A stretch of 13,137 nt of DNA from a bacterium (lineage in GTDB: Bacteria > UBA3054), in NCBI GenBank assembly GCA_017538635.1, contig JAFYIM010000503.1, forward strand, positions 1 through 13,137, in the 5' to 3' direction. Below the pieces are notes generated by a model. That model did not search any database, was not told where the DNA came from, and saw nothing but the letters and a program-made list of their open reading frames with translations. This document shows, one piece after another, positions 1 through 7,430 of the stretch. Numbering within the stretch: the stretch's first letter is position 1; each line of letters starts with the position of its first letter. The translations under genes were made by a program, and so were the position numbers.

Positions 1-1886
1 GCGCCTTTTGCGAATTTCGGCAGGAAAAGTGAGGCGTAAAAGTTCGTTGCTCCGCTTTGCGTATTGGCGTAGAACTCTTCTACATACCTTGCGCGGTCGA
101 TGGGATCTTCACTCTCGTCGCAGAGAAGGCGGCTCAAAGTTCTGTAGCTGCCGTCTGTGGACTGGCGGCAGGCGAAAAGGTATGTCTTGGCGTCCTGATC
201 AAGGAGCAGGCGCAGGTAGTAGCGGTCTCTTCTTATGATGTCCTCGCCGCAGCTCATCCCGAGCTTGGCTCTCAATTTGTCAGGCAGGAAGATATCGGAA
301 GTTTTTACCTTAGGCAGGATGCCTTCGTTGATGTCGCAGAGGAAAATAACACTTGAGTCGTCAAGGGCGACTTCCAGCCAGCCCGTGACGTCGATGGCGT
401 CCGCTTCAGTCTGGATAGTCACGTGCGTTTTTTTCGCCTGGTCCGAAAGACGTTTAAGGAAAACATCGCCTCCTATTTCCTCTTCTTCGATCCGGGAAGC
501 GGCGAGCGTTTCCGCAAGCGCGTCCGTTTGCTGCCAGGAGGATTGGTCTTCCGGGGACTGGCTCGTCTTAAGTTTTGCCAGGGTGATTTTCCAGATATTC
601 AGCCACTGGTCCTTCGTTAGCTTTTGGCGCCAGGGTTTCGATAGTTCTTCCAAGAAGAGAAAGAGTTTAAGCGGATCCTGGTTTGGGTGCGCTTCGAACA
701 TCCATCCCTTGGGATGCTCGCCCAAGCGCTCGGTCAGTATCCTCGTGAAATCGGGAAGCGCTTCCTCCAAGTTGCGGAAAGTTTTTATTTTCGCTATAGC
801 GGCTCTTTCCACGCAGGGAAGGCGCAAAAATTCTATGCAGGCCTTGGCGTTGGGATTCAGAAGGAGTTCCGTTAGTGACTGGCAGAAGAGGCCGGGTTCG
901 GTCTCATGCCACAATTTGCCGCTAGCTTCGTGGAATGTCAGGTCTTCTTTGGCAAAGGCTCTTAAGAAAGAACAGATGCCGCTGTCTTGGGAGGCGATCG
1001 TCACGTCACATTGGCTTAGCGTTCTTTCCTCGGTCTCCTTCAGGAGGGAGAGGTATATTGCCTCGGCTTCTTCGAGCGGAGTGGGGAAGATCTTGGTATT
1101 GGGGGAGCGCAAGGCTTTCGTCGGCGGGAATTGCGCGTCTTTTTTCAGAAGGCCTGTCTCGTCGAACCAGGAGTTCTCTCCTACAAGCATGATCTTTACT
1201 TCGTAGTCTTTCCTTTGGAAAAGTTTCAAAAGTAAAGGTATGTTGTCGCGGCAGGCGAAAAGATAGATCTTTTTAGTCTCTTTGGGAGGAGAGTCCAGGA
1301 CGAGTTTCAGGGCTTTCGTTTCATCCGTGAGGCCGTAAACGTCAAGCTTCGTTTCGTAAGCGGAGAAAAGTTTTCCGATAGTATCAAAACGTTTTACTTC
1401 CTCGTCGCTGGGGAGCCCGCCTTTTTCTATAATGTCGCTTAAACTGATCTGGTTCAGGAAGAGTTCTTTTTTCAGTTTGGCCAGGCTTTCTCCCAAGCTT
1501 GCGAAAACGCTGTCGGGAAGGCTTTCGCCGTCCTCTGCGGTAGTGATGATATCTGGCAGGAGGACGCTGTTTTCAGTGAGGACCTTTCTCCAAAGGTCGG
1601 CGGTCTCAAAAGGCGTGGCCATTTTGGCGCCGGCGAATTCACGGCAAAGGGAGCGCATGAAGGAGATGTCGGTCTCCGTCTTCGGCGGAATGAAAAGGAT
1701 CTTCTCATGAGCGCAAAGTTCAGAGAGTATTTCCAGAAGCCTTCTGCCGGCGCGTTTGCCTGGGAGGAGCAGCGTATAGTCGGAGAGGTCGAGAAGCCTG
1801 CCTGCCCGGTGCTTGGACAGAAGTTCAAGGGCCAGGTCTCTTATGACTTGGCGGCGGGCGGGAAAACTTTTCAGGACTTCTATCAT
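1..1886 (-). CDS. AddB-like helicase-nuclease subunit (PD-(D/E)XK nuclease family), C-terminus cut by window edge
   Basis: Reading the minus strand from the ATG at 1886-1884 gives 628 codons without a stop to the left edge, so the gene is partial. Near the N-terminus (residues 39-50) lies LLLPGKRAGRRL, which resembles the degenerate P-loop region of AddB proteins ('PTRRA…'). Around residues 501-505 is GWLEV, followed at 520-525 by NEGILP and then FLPDKLRAKLGM and RRDRYYLRLLL. This order (G-x-LE…, NEGxxP, FLP…LR..LG, then an R-rich helix) is the C-terminal helicase-like region of the AddB/RexB family, the partner of AddA in double-strand-break end resection. The expected C-terminal PD-(D/E)XK nuclease with its Fe-S cysteines would lie outside the window, probably followed by addA; that is inference. 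A -10 box lies only 7 nt before the ATG and there is no Shine-Dalgarno, so translation is probably leaderless. The start is supported because the P-loop-like segment begins only about 40 residues in. Family assignment is from motif memory; a more general PD-(D/E)XK helicase-nuclease is the alternative. Confidence 0.75.
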   Translation of the reverse strand, partial: MIEVLKSFPARRQVIRDLALELLSKHRAGRLLDLSDYTLLLPGKRAGRRLLEILSELCAHEKILFIPPKTETDISFMRSLCREFAGAKMATPFETADLWRKVLTENSVLLPDIITTAEDGESLPDSVFASLGESLAKLKKELFLNQISLSDIIEKGGLPSDEEVKRFDTIGKLFSAYETKLDVYGLTDETKALKLVLDSPPKETKKIYLFACRDNIPLLLKLFQRKDYEVKIMLVGENSWFDETGLLKKDAQFPPTKALRSPNTKIFPTPLEEAEAIYLSLLKETEERTLSQCDVTIASQDSGICSFLRAFAKEDLTFHEASGKLWHETEPGLFCQSLTELLLNPNAKACIEFLRLPCVERAAIAKIKTFRNLEEALPDFTRILTERLGEHPKGWMFEAHPNQDPLKLFLFLEELSKPWRQKLTKDQWLNIWKITLAKLKTSQSPEDQSSWQQTDALAETLAASRIEEEEIGGDVFLKRLSDQAKKTHVTIQTEADAIDVTGWLEVALDDSSVIFLCDINEGILPKVKTSDIFLPDKLRAKLGMSCGEDIIRRDRYYLRLLLDQDAKTYLFACRQSTDGSYRTLSRLLCDESEDPIDRARYVEEFYANTQSGATNFYASLFLPKFAKG

Positions 1887-1893
1887 CGCTTAA

Positions 1894-1904
1894 ATTATAG
1901 CAAA
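1894..1904 (-). promoter_or_regulatory. Extended -10 promoter of the AddB-like gene
   Basis: The minus strand reads TTTGCTATAAT: a perfect -10 hexamer (TATAAT, 1899-1894) with a TGN extension. Only seven bases separate the hexamer from the ATG at 1886, so transcription should begin at or within a base or two of the start codon. No convincing -35 hexamer is seen at 16-18 nt. The element matches the consensus TTTGNTANAAT found before the other three transcription units of the window. Confidence 0.6.
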
Positions 1905-1924
1905 GACAAGCGCCTTTTTAATGC

Positions 1925-1950
1925 ACAATTGTCGTAATTTTGTTACAATT
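1925..1950. promoter_or_regulatory. Inverted-repeat region between divergent promoters (possible operator)
   Basis: ACAATTGT (1925-1932) is a perfect 8-bp palindrome. Its half AATTGT (1927-1932) also pairs with ACAATT (1945-1950) across 12 bases. The right arm overlaps the -10 box of the plus-strand promoter. Placed between two divergent genes, it could bind a dimeric regulator, but the AT-rich composition makes chance occurrence plausible. Confidence 0.25.
1939..1949 (+). promoter_or_regulatory. Extended -10 promoter of the secreted metalloprotease-like gene
   Basis: TTTGTTACAAT contains a TACAAT -10 hexamer (1944-1949) with a TGN extension (1941-1943). Transcription would begin near 1956, giving a leader of about 22 nt that carries the Shine-Dalgarno AGGGG (1962-1966) before the ATG at 1978. 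No good -35 is visible at 16-18 nt. A second -10-like hexamer, TATAAC (1955-1960), is less likely because it would leave almost no leader upstream of the ribosome site. Confidence 0.5.
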
Positions 1951-1977
1951 GGGCTATAACCAGGGGAAATTTAGTTT

Positions 1978-4626
1978 ATGAAGAGAATTTTGCTTTGCGT
2001 TTCCGTTTTGGCTGCGGTGAATATCTTCGCCGCGGTGGAGAATGTTGATTTATCGCCGAAATTCGGTTACGTCTCGTTTTGGTTCAAGCCTAATTTCGCT
2101 TCCGACGACGGACAGGAACATCTGATCTTGCTGGCGGGAGAACCGGAAAACGGGATGGCGCTCGCGAAAACGAAGTCCGGTCTCCTGAAGGTCAGCTCCC
2201 TTTCCAAGGAGAAGACAGCCGCTTCGAGAAGCAAGGTCAGTTTCAAAGCTGGGGAGTGGCATCACATCGCTTTCGCCTGGTTCGTGAACGACGAAGGCGT
2301 TCCCTGCGGGCTGCCATTGTTTTTTGACAAGGAGTGCATTGCCGGGGAAGTGCCGGGAAAGGACGCTTTCTTCGACGGGGCCGTTGCGGGGAAATTGGAA
2401 ACGTTCGGAGACTGCGGAGAAATAAAGGATCTGGTCTTTAAAAATGAAAAGCTGGGGAAACGCTCGACTCTTGACAACGGCGCGCTCTTAAGGACCGTTT
2501 ATACGGATTACTTCAGGACCTTCCCTGCTGAGGAGATCGAGATCACTCCTGAACCCTGGGGGATACACGCGGACAAAAGGATCCTGAAGGGCTATTCGAA
2601 AAAGTTCGGCTTAAAAGCGAAGAGGAACGGCGTGTATGAAATGGTGACGGACGAGATGAACGCCTACGGCAACTGGTCATACTTCGACGCCAAGCCTTTC
2701 ATTACTTGGACGACGGACAACGGCAACGCCCGCCCTGACGCGAAAGTGTCGGCGGCCATAGAGGGAGTGGCGGTTGGCCCGGTGACGGTCAAGGCGAGTT
2801 ACCGTGGGAAAGAAGCGGCGTTCAAGACTTCCGTCATATCTTGTGAAAAGCCGGACATGACTGTGCAGTTCATCGAGCTTCTGCCGCGCTACAGTTACAA
2901 GGAGCTGAAAAACAAGATCGCTCCGGGGGACCAGGTGACGTCCGTCGTGCATGTGGCCAACTACGGCCCTGTCGCTTCGCCAAAGGGCCTGAAACTGCGT
3001 TTCTGGGTAGGGGACGATAAAGAACCCGTCTGCAGGAAGGTCGTGGATCTGGAGGCCTTTGAGCCGCAGCAGATCAGAAAGTACAGTTTCGTCTGGACCT
3101 TCCCGAAGGAGAGTTTGCTGATGAACGCCGAGGTCGCGCTCGACGACGATCTCTGCCTCGTCAACAACAAGGTCAGCGAGTGGTGCGACGCCAGACCCTT
3201 GTGGTTCGCTTTTTCGCCGATCGTTGCGACGAATTATTTCGCTGAAAGGAAAATGAACTGCGTGGGTTCTTTCTCCATGTTCGACTGGGTGGCGGGGCAC
3301 AAGCTGAAACTCGACACGCTGCTGCTTGACACCAAGTATCCCGACATCTGTCCGGAGGGAATCAAGGAGAAATACAGGATCGACAACCTTGTTTACCATT
3401 ATTGGGAAAAGGACAAGGACAATCCTTATTTCAAGATGGAGGAATACCGTGACGGCGGCTTCCCCATAACGGACAATCCCAACGACCGCGCTTCGCATCA
3501 ATCAAGCGCTCCGCATTTCTCTTCGCTGAACGCTTCCGTCGTGCACGAACTGGGGCACACCTGTCTGGCGCTGCCGGACGTTTACAGCTATCCCGTAAGG
3601 TGGCACAACGTGCTTCTGAAGGACAAGGAGGGGAAATACTACGCCGGCGGAAGCCGCATGCCGAAGTTCGGCTCCGACATCATGTACAGCTCCGCGGAGA
3701 ACGTGCCCTGCGGTTCCGGCTATACGCCTCTGATGAGCGGCTGCCACATGTGGATCAACCGCTCCAACGCCGGGAAGATCGTTTACTGCATGGGGTACAG
3801 GGGGCCGAGGTTCTGGGGCGTGCAGGGAAGGTTCATTCCTATTTCGGAAAACATCCTGAAAATATATGACGTCAACGACGAGCCTCTTAAGAACGCGGCT
3901 GTCTATATCTACCACGTCGCGCACGGAAAGATCAATTCTTTTGCGGACAAATATTTCGCCGACGTTCCCAAATTCAAAGGCTACACGGACAAGGAAGGAA
4001 AATATCTCATCCCGACCGATACCGACAAGGATTGGGATTCCGTTTACACCGACCGCTTCGACGGCAGAACGAGCGTCTGGAACCCCTTCGGCATGACGAC
4101 CGACGAAAACGACGCGACCAAGGACGCGCCCTGCACGCCCTCTGTGTGGCACGTGGAAGGTCTCTTGCTGATCAAGATCGAAACGGCGGATGACGTAGAG
4201 TTCCATTTGCTGCCAATGTCTGAGTTCAACGAGCAGTTTTTCGCCGGCGACAGGATGCGCGGCGTTTACGAGAAAAGAACGCAGTTGAAAAACACTAAGA
4301 AGCCGTCTTTGAGGGCGACTGTTATCCCGGAAGAGTGCCGCAAGTTCAACAGAGCGCCGGTGGCTCTGCTTTCGACCAACTATTTCAAAGTCAAAGCCGG
4401 GCAGACGATAAAACTTGACGCCAAGGGCAGCTTCGATCCTGAGAACCAGCCGCTATTGTATTACTGGCACGACGCGAACAATTGGTACGCCTCCAATTTT
4501 AAAAGCGGGAGAGTGCAGGAATTCAAAGCGCCGAATAAACCCGGCGAGAAGATAAAGAAAGCGCTTTACGTCATAGACGGCGTCAGGGCCAGCGAGCTTT
4601 TCGAATTCACAATAGAAGCGGAATAA
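1978..4626 (+). CDS. Secreted modular protein with ConA/LamG-like domain and HELGH zinc-metalloprotease motif
   Basis: The protein has 882 residues and begins with a clear signal peptide (MKRILLCVSVLAAVNIFAA), so it is exported. Visible modules in order: a concanavalin A/LamG-like β-sandwich at about 25-160 ('GYVSFWFKPNF', 'AGEWHHIAFAWF'); a CARDB-like β-sandwich at about 315-400; a zincin-like core at about 405-615; a carboxypeptidase-regulatory/CnaB-like domain from about 622 ('ILKIYDVNDEPLKNAAVYIY … DKEGKYLIP'); and a PKD/cadherin-like domain at about 790-882 ('LDAKGSFDPENQPLLYYW'). The zinc motif is HELGHTCLALPDVY, with H523, E524 and H527 as ligands/base and D534 a candidate third ligand. 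A possible Met-turn, DIMYSS, follows at 567-572. The HExxHx6D spacing differs from metzincins (HExxHxxGxxH/D) and, as I recall, resembles the M64 IgA-peptidase type. The substrate is unknown; host or plant glycoprotein is a guess. AGGGG at 1962-1966 supports the start. A hairpin follows the stop, so it is probably monocistronic. Confidence 0.8.
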   Translation: MKRILLCVSVLAAVNIFAAVENVDLSPKFGYVSFWFKPNFASDDGQEHLILLAGEPENGMALAKTKSGLLKVSSLSKEKTAASRSKVSFKAGEWHHIAFAWFVNDEGVPCGLPLFFDKECIAGEVPGKDAFFDGAVAGKLETFGDCGEIKDLVFKNEKLGKRSTLDNGALLRTVYTDYFRTFPAEEIEITPEPWGIHADKRILKGYSKKFGLKAKRNGVYEMVTDEMNAYGNWSYFDAKPFITWTTDNGNARPDAKVSAAIEGVAVGPVTVKASYRGKEAAFKTSVISCEKPDMTVQFIELLPRYSYKELKNKIAPGDQVTSVVHVANYGPVASPKGLKLRFWVGDDKEPVCRKVVDLEAFEPQQIRKYSFVWTFPKESLLMNAEVALDDDLCLVNNKVSEWCDARPLWFAFSPIVATNYFAERKMNCVGSFSMFDWVAGHKLKLDTLLLDTKYPDICPEGIKEKYRIDNLVYHYWEKDKDNPYFKMEEYRDGGFPITDNPNDRASHQSSAPHFSSLNASVVHELGHTCLALPDVYSYPVRWHNVLLKDKEGKYYAGGSRMPKFGSDIMYSSAENVPCGSGYTPLMSGCHMWINRSNAGKIVYCMGYRGPRFWGVQGRFIPISENILKIYDVNDEPLKNAAVYIYHVAHGKINSFADKYFADVPKFKGYTDKEGKYLIPTDTDKDWDSVYTDRFDGRTSVWNPFGMTTDENDATKDAPCTPSVWHVEGLLLIKIETADDVEFHLLPMSEFNEQFFAGDRMRGVYEKRTQLKNTKKPSLRATVIPEECRKFNRAPVALLSTNYFKVKAGQTIKLDAKGSFDPENQPLLYYWHDANNWYASNFKSGRVQEFKAPNKPGEKIKKALYVIDGVRASELFEFTIEAE

Positions 4627-4630
4627 AAAA

Positions 4631-4655
4631 CGCGCGGGGAACCATTCCCCGCGCG
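4631..4655. terminator. Strong hairpin after the metalloprotease-like gene, no U-tract
   Basis: CGCGCGGGGA (4631-4640) pairs perfectly with TCCCCGCGCG (4646-4655) around a 5-base loop, a 10-bp GC-rich stem starting 4 bases after the TAA at 4624-4626. On the plus strand it follows an A-run and has no T-run after it; on the minus strand it would be followed by TTTTTT. It may be a hairpin-only terminator or mRNA 3'-end protector for the upstream gene. A conventional intrinsic terminator for leftward transcription is the other reading. Confidence 0.6.
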
Positions 4656-4823
4656 AACCGTCCAAGGGTCGGGATATTCGACCGTTTATGGCGTTTTGGT
4701 CTGCGGACGGTTTATAATTGGAAACCGCAAGTTGAGTTTCCGCCTCTATAATAGGAAAAGGCGAGCGTTTTACTTGACGGCGAAAGCGGAAAAAATGCGT
4801 CTCCCTTTTCTGACAGAGGTAAG
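4656..4823. other. Gene-free stretch with nested inverted repeats around TATAAT boxes
   Basis: No convincing coding region is seen. It holds GGTCG/CGACC arms (4667-4671, 4679-4683) and CGGTTT/AAACCG arms (4708-4713, 4722-4727) that overlap a TATAAT at 4713-4718. A third pair, CGCCT/AGGCG (4741-4745, 4759-4763), flanks a second TATAAT at 4747-4752. GGAAAC (4720-4725) can alternatively pair with GTTTCC (4736-4741), so two mutually exclusive foldings are possible. Neither TATAAT has a good -35 at normal spacing. It may be an upstream control region for the GH31 operon; function unknown. Confidence 0.35.
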
Positions 4824-4846
4824 TTTGCTAGAATTAAGTCAGGAGG
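4824..4846 (+). promoter_or_regulatory. Extended -10 promoter and Shine-Dalgarno of the GH31 operon
   Basis: TTTGCTAGAAT (4824-4834) provides a TAGAAT hexamer with a TGC extension. Transcription from about 4841 would place the Shine-Dalgarno AGGAGG (4841-4846) at the very 5' end of the mRNA, 9 nt before the ATG at 4856. CTGACA at 4810-4815 resembles a -35 but its 13-nt spacing is too short. The sequence GTTTGSTAGAAT is shared with the promoter of the OmcB-like genes. Confidence 0.55.
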
Positions 4847-4855
4847 AAACACCAA

Positions 4856-7420
4856 ATGTCACGTCTATATCTGTTCCTGTCTTTTCTGCTTTGCTTTTCG
4901 GCCTTCGCTTACGAGGGCACGAATGTTTCGACCAAGGAAAAACCGACGCCGAAGGCCAACCCCATGATCATTGACGGCGTGCTGAGGCTCTCCATTCTGA
5001 ACGAGAACTGCATGCGCGTCGAGCTCGGCTCTTTCCATGACGAGCCTACGATGTTCGCGAAGAAAAGGGAAATGGACTTCTTCGATTTCGAGGTCATCGA
5101 CAAGGACGACCAGATCTTAGTCAAGACGAAAACGCAGATCTTCTTCGTGGACAGGCACCGCTTCATGGACCGCATGGACGGCTGGAACTACGGCGTGGAC
5201 ATGCCGGGTATTGGCTGCTGGCACGGCGACAACGGCGTGCCGGACCTCAAGGATCTGGGCGGCAGCATCGCGACGCTGGACGGCAAATGGGAAGAGTGCA
5301 AGCTCGACGAAGGCATCATGAAGAAAGAGGGCTGGTGCATCATTGACGATACGAGAGCGCCTCTTCTGAAAGACGGATCGGCAGTCGTGAGAATATTCGA
5401 CGAGCTTGACCAGGACATGTACATTATCTGCTACGGCAAGGATTATCAGAAAGCCCTGCAGGCTCTCTGCGACGTCTCGGGAAGGATCCCGCTGCCGCCG
5501 CGCTTCGCCTTCGGATCCTGGTACAGCCGCCACGCCATGTACACTTCGGAAGACTACCGCAACATCGTGAAAGAATACGTTAAGGAAGGGTATCCCCTGG
5601 ACGTTCTGGTCTGGGACATGGAGTGGCACGACAGGAAAGGCAACAAAGGCGTGGGACACTGCGGGACGCTCGGCTGGACGGGCTGGAACTGGAACAGGGA
5701 GCTTTTGCCTGACGCGGAGGATCTCTTGAAAGAGATGCGCGACAGCGGGCTGCACATCGCGCTGAACGTGCATCCCTGCGATGGCATCAGAAACCACGAC
5801 TTCTGCTACGAGGATTTCATGAAGGCCCTGGGCGAGAGTACGGAAGGGGAGCGCATCATACCTTTCCAGGCCGGCAATAAAAAATATATGGACGCTTACT
5901 TCAAGTATGCCCACGAGCCTTTCGAAAAGGAAGGCGTGGACATCTGGTGGGTGGACTGGCAGCAGGATTACATCTATCCTTTTGTTTCCGGCATCCCTGG
6001 CCTGAAGCACTGGCCCTGGCTCAACAAGCTCTACTACGAGTTCACTGACAGGCCGGAGAGAAGAGGCTTGTCGTTGGCGCGCTGGGGCGGCCTGGGCGAC
6101 CAGAAGCATCCTCTGGAATTTTCCGGCGACACCGGCGGCACCTGGGAGATGCTGCAGTTCGAAGTCTGCATGACTCCTGTTTCCGCCAACGCGGGCTGCT
6201 GCTACTGGTCGCACGACCTTGGCGGTTTCTTCTCCGGGCGTGACGGCGAAATTTACGCGCGCTGGCTGCAGTTCGGCGCGGTCTCCGCGGCTTTCCGCCT
6301 GCATTCCTGCGGCGACATCGACAAGCGCCCCTGGTTCTGGCAGGACTTCGCGCAGAAGTCCGCCAAGGGCAGTTTCGAATTAAGGTCGAAGCTGATGCCT
6401 TACCTTTACACCGCGGCGGAAAAACTATACAGAGAATCGCTGCCGTTCATGAGGCCTCTTTATTATGATTTCCCGGAGGACGAGCAGGCTTACGTCACCC
6501 CGCAGGAATTCCTCCTGGGGGACGGCATGCTGGCGGCGCCTATTGCCGAGCACGGTAGGGGAAAATCGTTCGTCTCCACGAAAGTCCTCTATTTCCCTAG
6601 CGACGGCTGGGCGCAGTATTTCACAGGCGAAAGTTATGACAAAGGCTTTTCCATTGTCAGCGCAGATCTCTACGAATTCCCGCTCTTTGTGAAAAAAGGC
6701 TATCCTCTGGTTCTCGGCAAGACCGGTAAAAGGATGGCCGATCTGCCAAACGAACTGACGGTCATGATCTTCCCGACCGAAGGCGACGGGACAGGGGAGA
6801 GCGAGCTCTATGAGGACGATGGGATCAGCAAAGCCTATCAGGAAGGCAAGTGCGCCCGCACACCCTTTGCTTATCAGCGCGAAGGCTGCACGCATATCAT
6901 AACGATAGGGGAGACGAAGGGCGATTTCGAGGGTAAATATTCCGCTCGCCCAGTCAGAGTCGTTCTGCGCAACGTGGCTTCCTATACGGCGGTGAAGTTC
7001 CAGGATCAGGACGTTCAGGCGGAATTCGATCCCGAAAAGCGGACGCTTACAGTAGCGTTGGCCGATACGCTCCCGGGAGATCTTGTGATTGAAGCTTCCA
7101 CAGTCGAACCCAAGGATATTGCCGCCGCGGAAACAAAGAGGCGCCAGGATCTGCTTGACGAGGGCGACAAGGAGGGTAAACTTCTCGTGGCCGGCTGCGG
7201 TCTGGGCAAAACGAGCGAGAGCGCTTACGGCTACCGCGGCAGGGACGTTTACCGCTTCTTCCCGGGCGGCGTCGTTGAGGAAGCGACAATAACTGAAGAG
7301 GGAAGCGAGGACACTATTACGCTGAACTTCAAGAATGGCAGCACGGAACCCATTGTTCTGCCTCCGAGCCGCGGCGGGGAAAAGACGCTGCGCTTTTCGG
7401 AATTGGAATTAAAATACTAA
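4856..7420 (+). CDS. Secreted glycoside hydrolase family 31 protein (first of tandem pair)
   Basis: 854 residues with an N-terminal signal peptide (MSRLYLFLSFLLCFSAFA). GH31 enzymes are retaining α-glycosidases. The family order is visible: an N-terminal β-sandwich (about 25-200); the (β/α)8 barrel from about 212 with LVWDMEW (D254); the nucleophile motif WWVDWQQ (D367); the acid/base motif FSGD (D425); and HDLGGF in the following strand. A proximal β-sandwich and a DUF5110-like segment containing YEDDG (652-656) come next, then a C-terminal distal domain to 854. All catalytic landmarks are present, so it should be active. The substrate (α-glucoside, α-xyloside, α-galactoside, α-GalNAc or other) cannot be read from sequence alone. 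An AGGAGG 9 nt upstream decides the start. It is followed directly by a paralogue whose ribosome-binding site overlaps this gene's stop codon, so the two form an operon. Export suggests periplasmic, surface or extracellular action. Confidence 0.9.
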   Translation: MSRLYLFLSFLLCFSAFAYEGTNVSTKEKPTPKANPMIIDGVLRLSILNENCMRVELGSFHDEPTMFAKKREMDFFDFEVIDKDDQILVKTKTQIFFVDRHRFMDRMDGWNYGVDMPGIGCWHGDNGVPDLKDLGGSIATLDGKWEECKLDEGIMKKEGWCIIDDTRAPLLKDGSAVVRIFDELDQDMYIICYGKDYQKALQALCDVSGRIPLPPRFAFGSWYSRHAMYTSEDYRNIVKEYVKEGYPLDVLVWDMEWHDRKGNKGVGHCGTLGWTGWNWNRELLPDAEDLLKEMRDSGLHIALNVHPCDGIRNHDFCYEDFMKALGESTEGERIIPFQAGNKKYMDAYFKYAHEPFEKEGVDIWWVDWQQDYIYPFVSGIPGLKHWPWLNKLYYEFTDRPERRGLSLARWGGLGDQKHPLEFSGDTGGTWEMLQFEVCMTPVSANAGCCYWSHDLGGFFSGRDGEIYARWLQFGAVSAAFRLHSCGDIDKRPWFWQDFAQKSAKGSFELRSKLMPYLYTAAEKLYRESLPFMRPLYYDFPEDEQAYVTPQEFLLGDGMLAAPIAEHGRGKSFVSTKVLYFPSDGWAQYFTGESYDKGFSIVSADLYEFPLFVKKGYPLVLGKTGKRMADLPNELTVMIFPTEGDGTGESELYEDDGISKAYQEGKCARTPFAYQREGCTHIITIGETKGDFEGKYSARPVRVVLRNVASYTAVKFQDQDVQAEFDPEKRTLTVALADTLPGDLVIEASTVEPKDIAAAETKRRQDLLDEGDKEGKLLVAGCGLGKTSESAYGYRGRDVYRFFPGGVVEEATITEEGSEDTITLNFKNGSTEPIVLPPSRGGEKTLRFSELELKY

Positions 7421-7424
7421 GGAG
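7419..7424 (+). promoter_or_regulatory. Ribosome-binding site overlapping the upstream stop codon
   Basis: AAGGAG begins within the TAA (7418-7420) of the first GH31 gene and lies 6 nt before the ATG at 7431. This stop/Shine-Dalgarno overlap with a 10-nt intergenic gap supports translational coupling of the two GH31 genes. Confidence 0.85.
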
Positions 7425-7430
7425 ATACAT

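Noticed and set aside
235..1206. 323-residue open frame on the plus strand
   Set aside because: It lies fully antisense to the AddB-like gene, whose frame is open for 628 codons with recognisable family motifs; the plus-strand product is Ser-rich with no domain I recognise.
1925..1950. LexA/SOS box upstream of the AddB-like repair gene
   Set aside because: The inverted repeat does not match the CTGT-N8-ACAG or GAAC-N4-GTTC types, so no SOS control is claimed.
2677..4206. Two consecutive minus-strand open frames of 274 and 234 residues under the metalloprotease-like gene
   Set aside because: They are complementary to coding sequence with clear signal peptide and domain structure, and have no ribosome site or motif of their own.
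4713..4752. Two TATAAT boxes as promoters
   Set aside because: Neither has a -35 at 16-18 nt nor a TGN extension, and a better-placed extended -10 lies at 4824-4834. They are kept only as part of the inverted-repeat stretch.
4696..4974. 92-residue plus-strand open frame running from the intergenic stretch into the first GH31 gene
   Set aside because: It lacks a ribosome site, overlaps the GH31 signal peptide in another frame, and has no recognisable feature.
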